DNA from: VGJV01 sp964646415
GTDB lineage: Bacteria > Patescibacteriota > Minisyncoccia > UBA6257 > 2-01-FULL-56-20
Direction: 5' to 3'
Length of the DNA: 44,631 bases
NCBI GenBank assembly: GCA_964646415.1
Contig: CAZYEL010000008.1
Coordinates: 1-44,631, forward strand
The translations under genes and the position numbers were made by a program. The notes under the pieces were generated by a model that was not told the origin of the DNA, did not search any database, and saw only the letters and a program-made list of their open reading frames with translations. Positions 44,631-44,631 of the stretch are shown one piece after another (the stretch's first letter is position 1; each line of letters opens with the position of its first letter).

Positions 44631-44631
44631 A

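Noticed and set aside
1..44631. Complete linear replicon with terminal inverted repeats
   Set aside because: The repeats are only 53 bp, look like coding DNA of a repeated gene, and diverge into different but related sequences. No terminal protein or telomere resolvase gene is present. Assembly breakage is simpler.

Overview
The window looks like a contig from a Patescibacteria (CPR) genome, probably a Parcubacteria/Paceibacteria-type lineage. The reasons are dense packing, the standard code with TGA stops, many apparently leaderless genes (a -10 box 6-9 nt before the ATG), short palindromic repeats spliced in frame into conserved proteins, and a large family of Cys-rich zinc-ribbon proteins with no recognised function. 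This placement is inference; there is no rRNA in the window.

Layout. 1-5650: a GCS2-type ligase, then a tight operon of an enolase-superfamily racemase/MenC, a class II amidotransferase, a class A beta-lactamase-like serine hydrolase and ychF. 5650-7300: an ABC-2 exporter (ATPase plus permease). 7300-12600 (minus strand): recR, a membrane protein, dnaB, cysS and a CorA-type transporter. 12600-18120: a heat-shock operon, hrcA-grpE-dnaK-(membrane protein)-dnaJ, behind a CIRCE operator. 18190-22120: two tRNA-Lys genes, a small zinc-ribbon protein, secD, secF and a sigma-region-4/HARE-HTH fusion. 22160-26240: a DNA-transfer-like ATPase operon and a small membrane protein.

26300-40130 is the most unusual part. 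It carries five full-length paralogues (571-603 aa, 32-41 Cys each) of one protein family in two clusters, plus the start of a sixth copy broken by a 122-bp inverted-repeat element. The family has N- and C-terminal zinc ribbons, a Cys-rich middle built from two similar halves, and an almost invariant C-terminal tail. Between the clusters lie a homologue of the DNA-transfer membrane protein, a type II NADH dehydrogenase and phosphoglycerate kinase. A small ArsR-like winged-helix gene lies between the last two paralogues and is framed by palindromes.

40140-43250 is an accessory stretch: an exported protein, a RelBE-type and a PIN-type toxin-antitoxin pair, a DUF2283 protein, two decayed 5' ends of an alpha/beta hydrolase gene and a divergent pyrophosphatase. 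43299-44489 encodes an unrecognised 396-aa protein. The two ends of the window are a perfect 53-bp inverted repeat that looks like part of a coding sequence, most likely where assembly stopped at a repeated gene.

Repeats are a theme. At least five in-frame palindromic insertions occur (ychF twice, recR, two zinc-ribbon genes). Four palindromes share the core ATTCGYRCGAAT but have unrelated, perfectly matched arms. A 96-bp element occurs twice, each time just upstream of a transporter gene. No CRISPR array, rRNA, complete insertion sequence or replication origin was seen.
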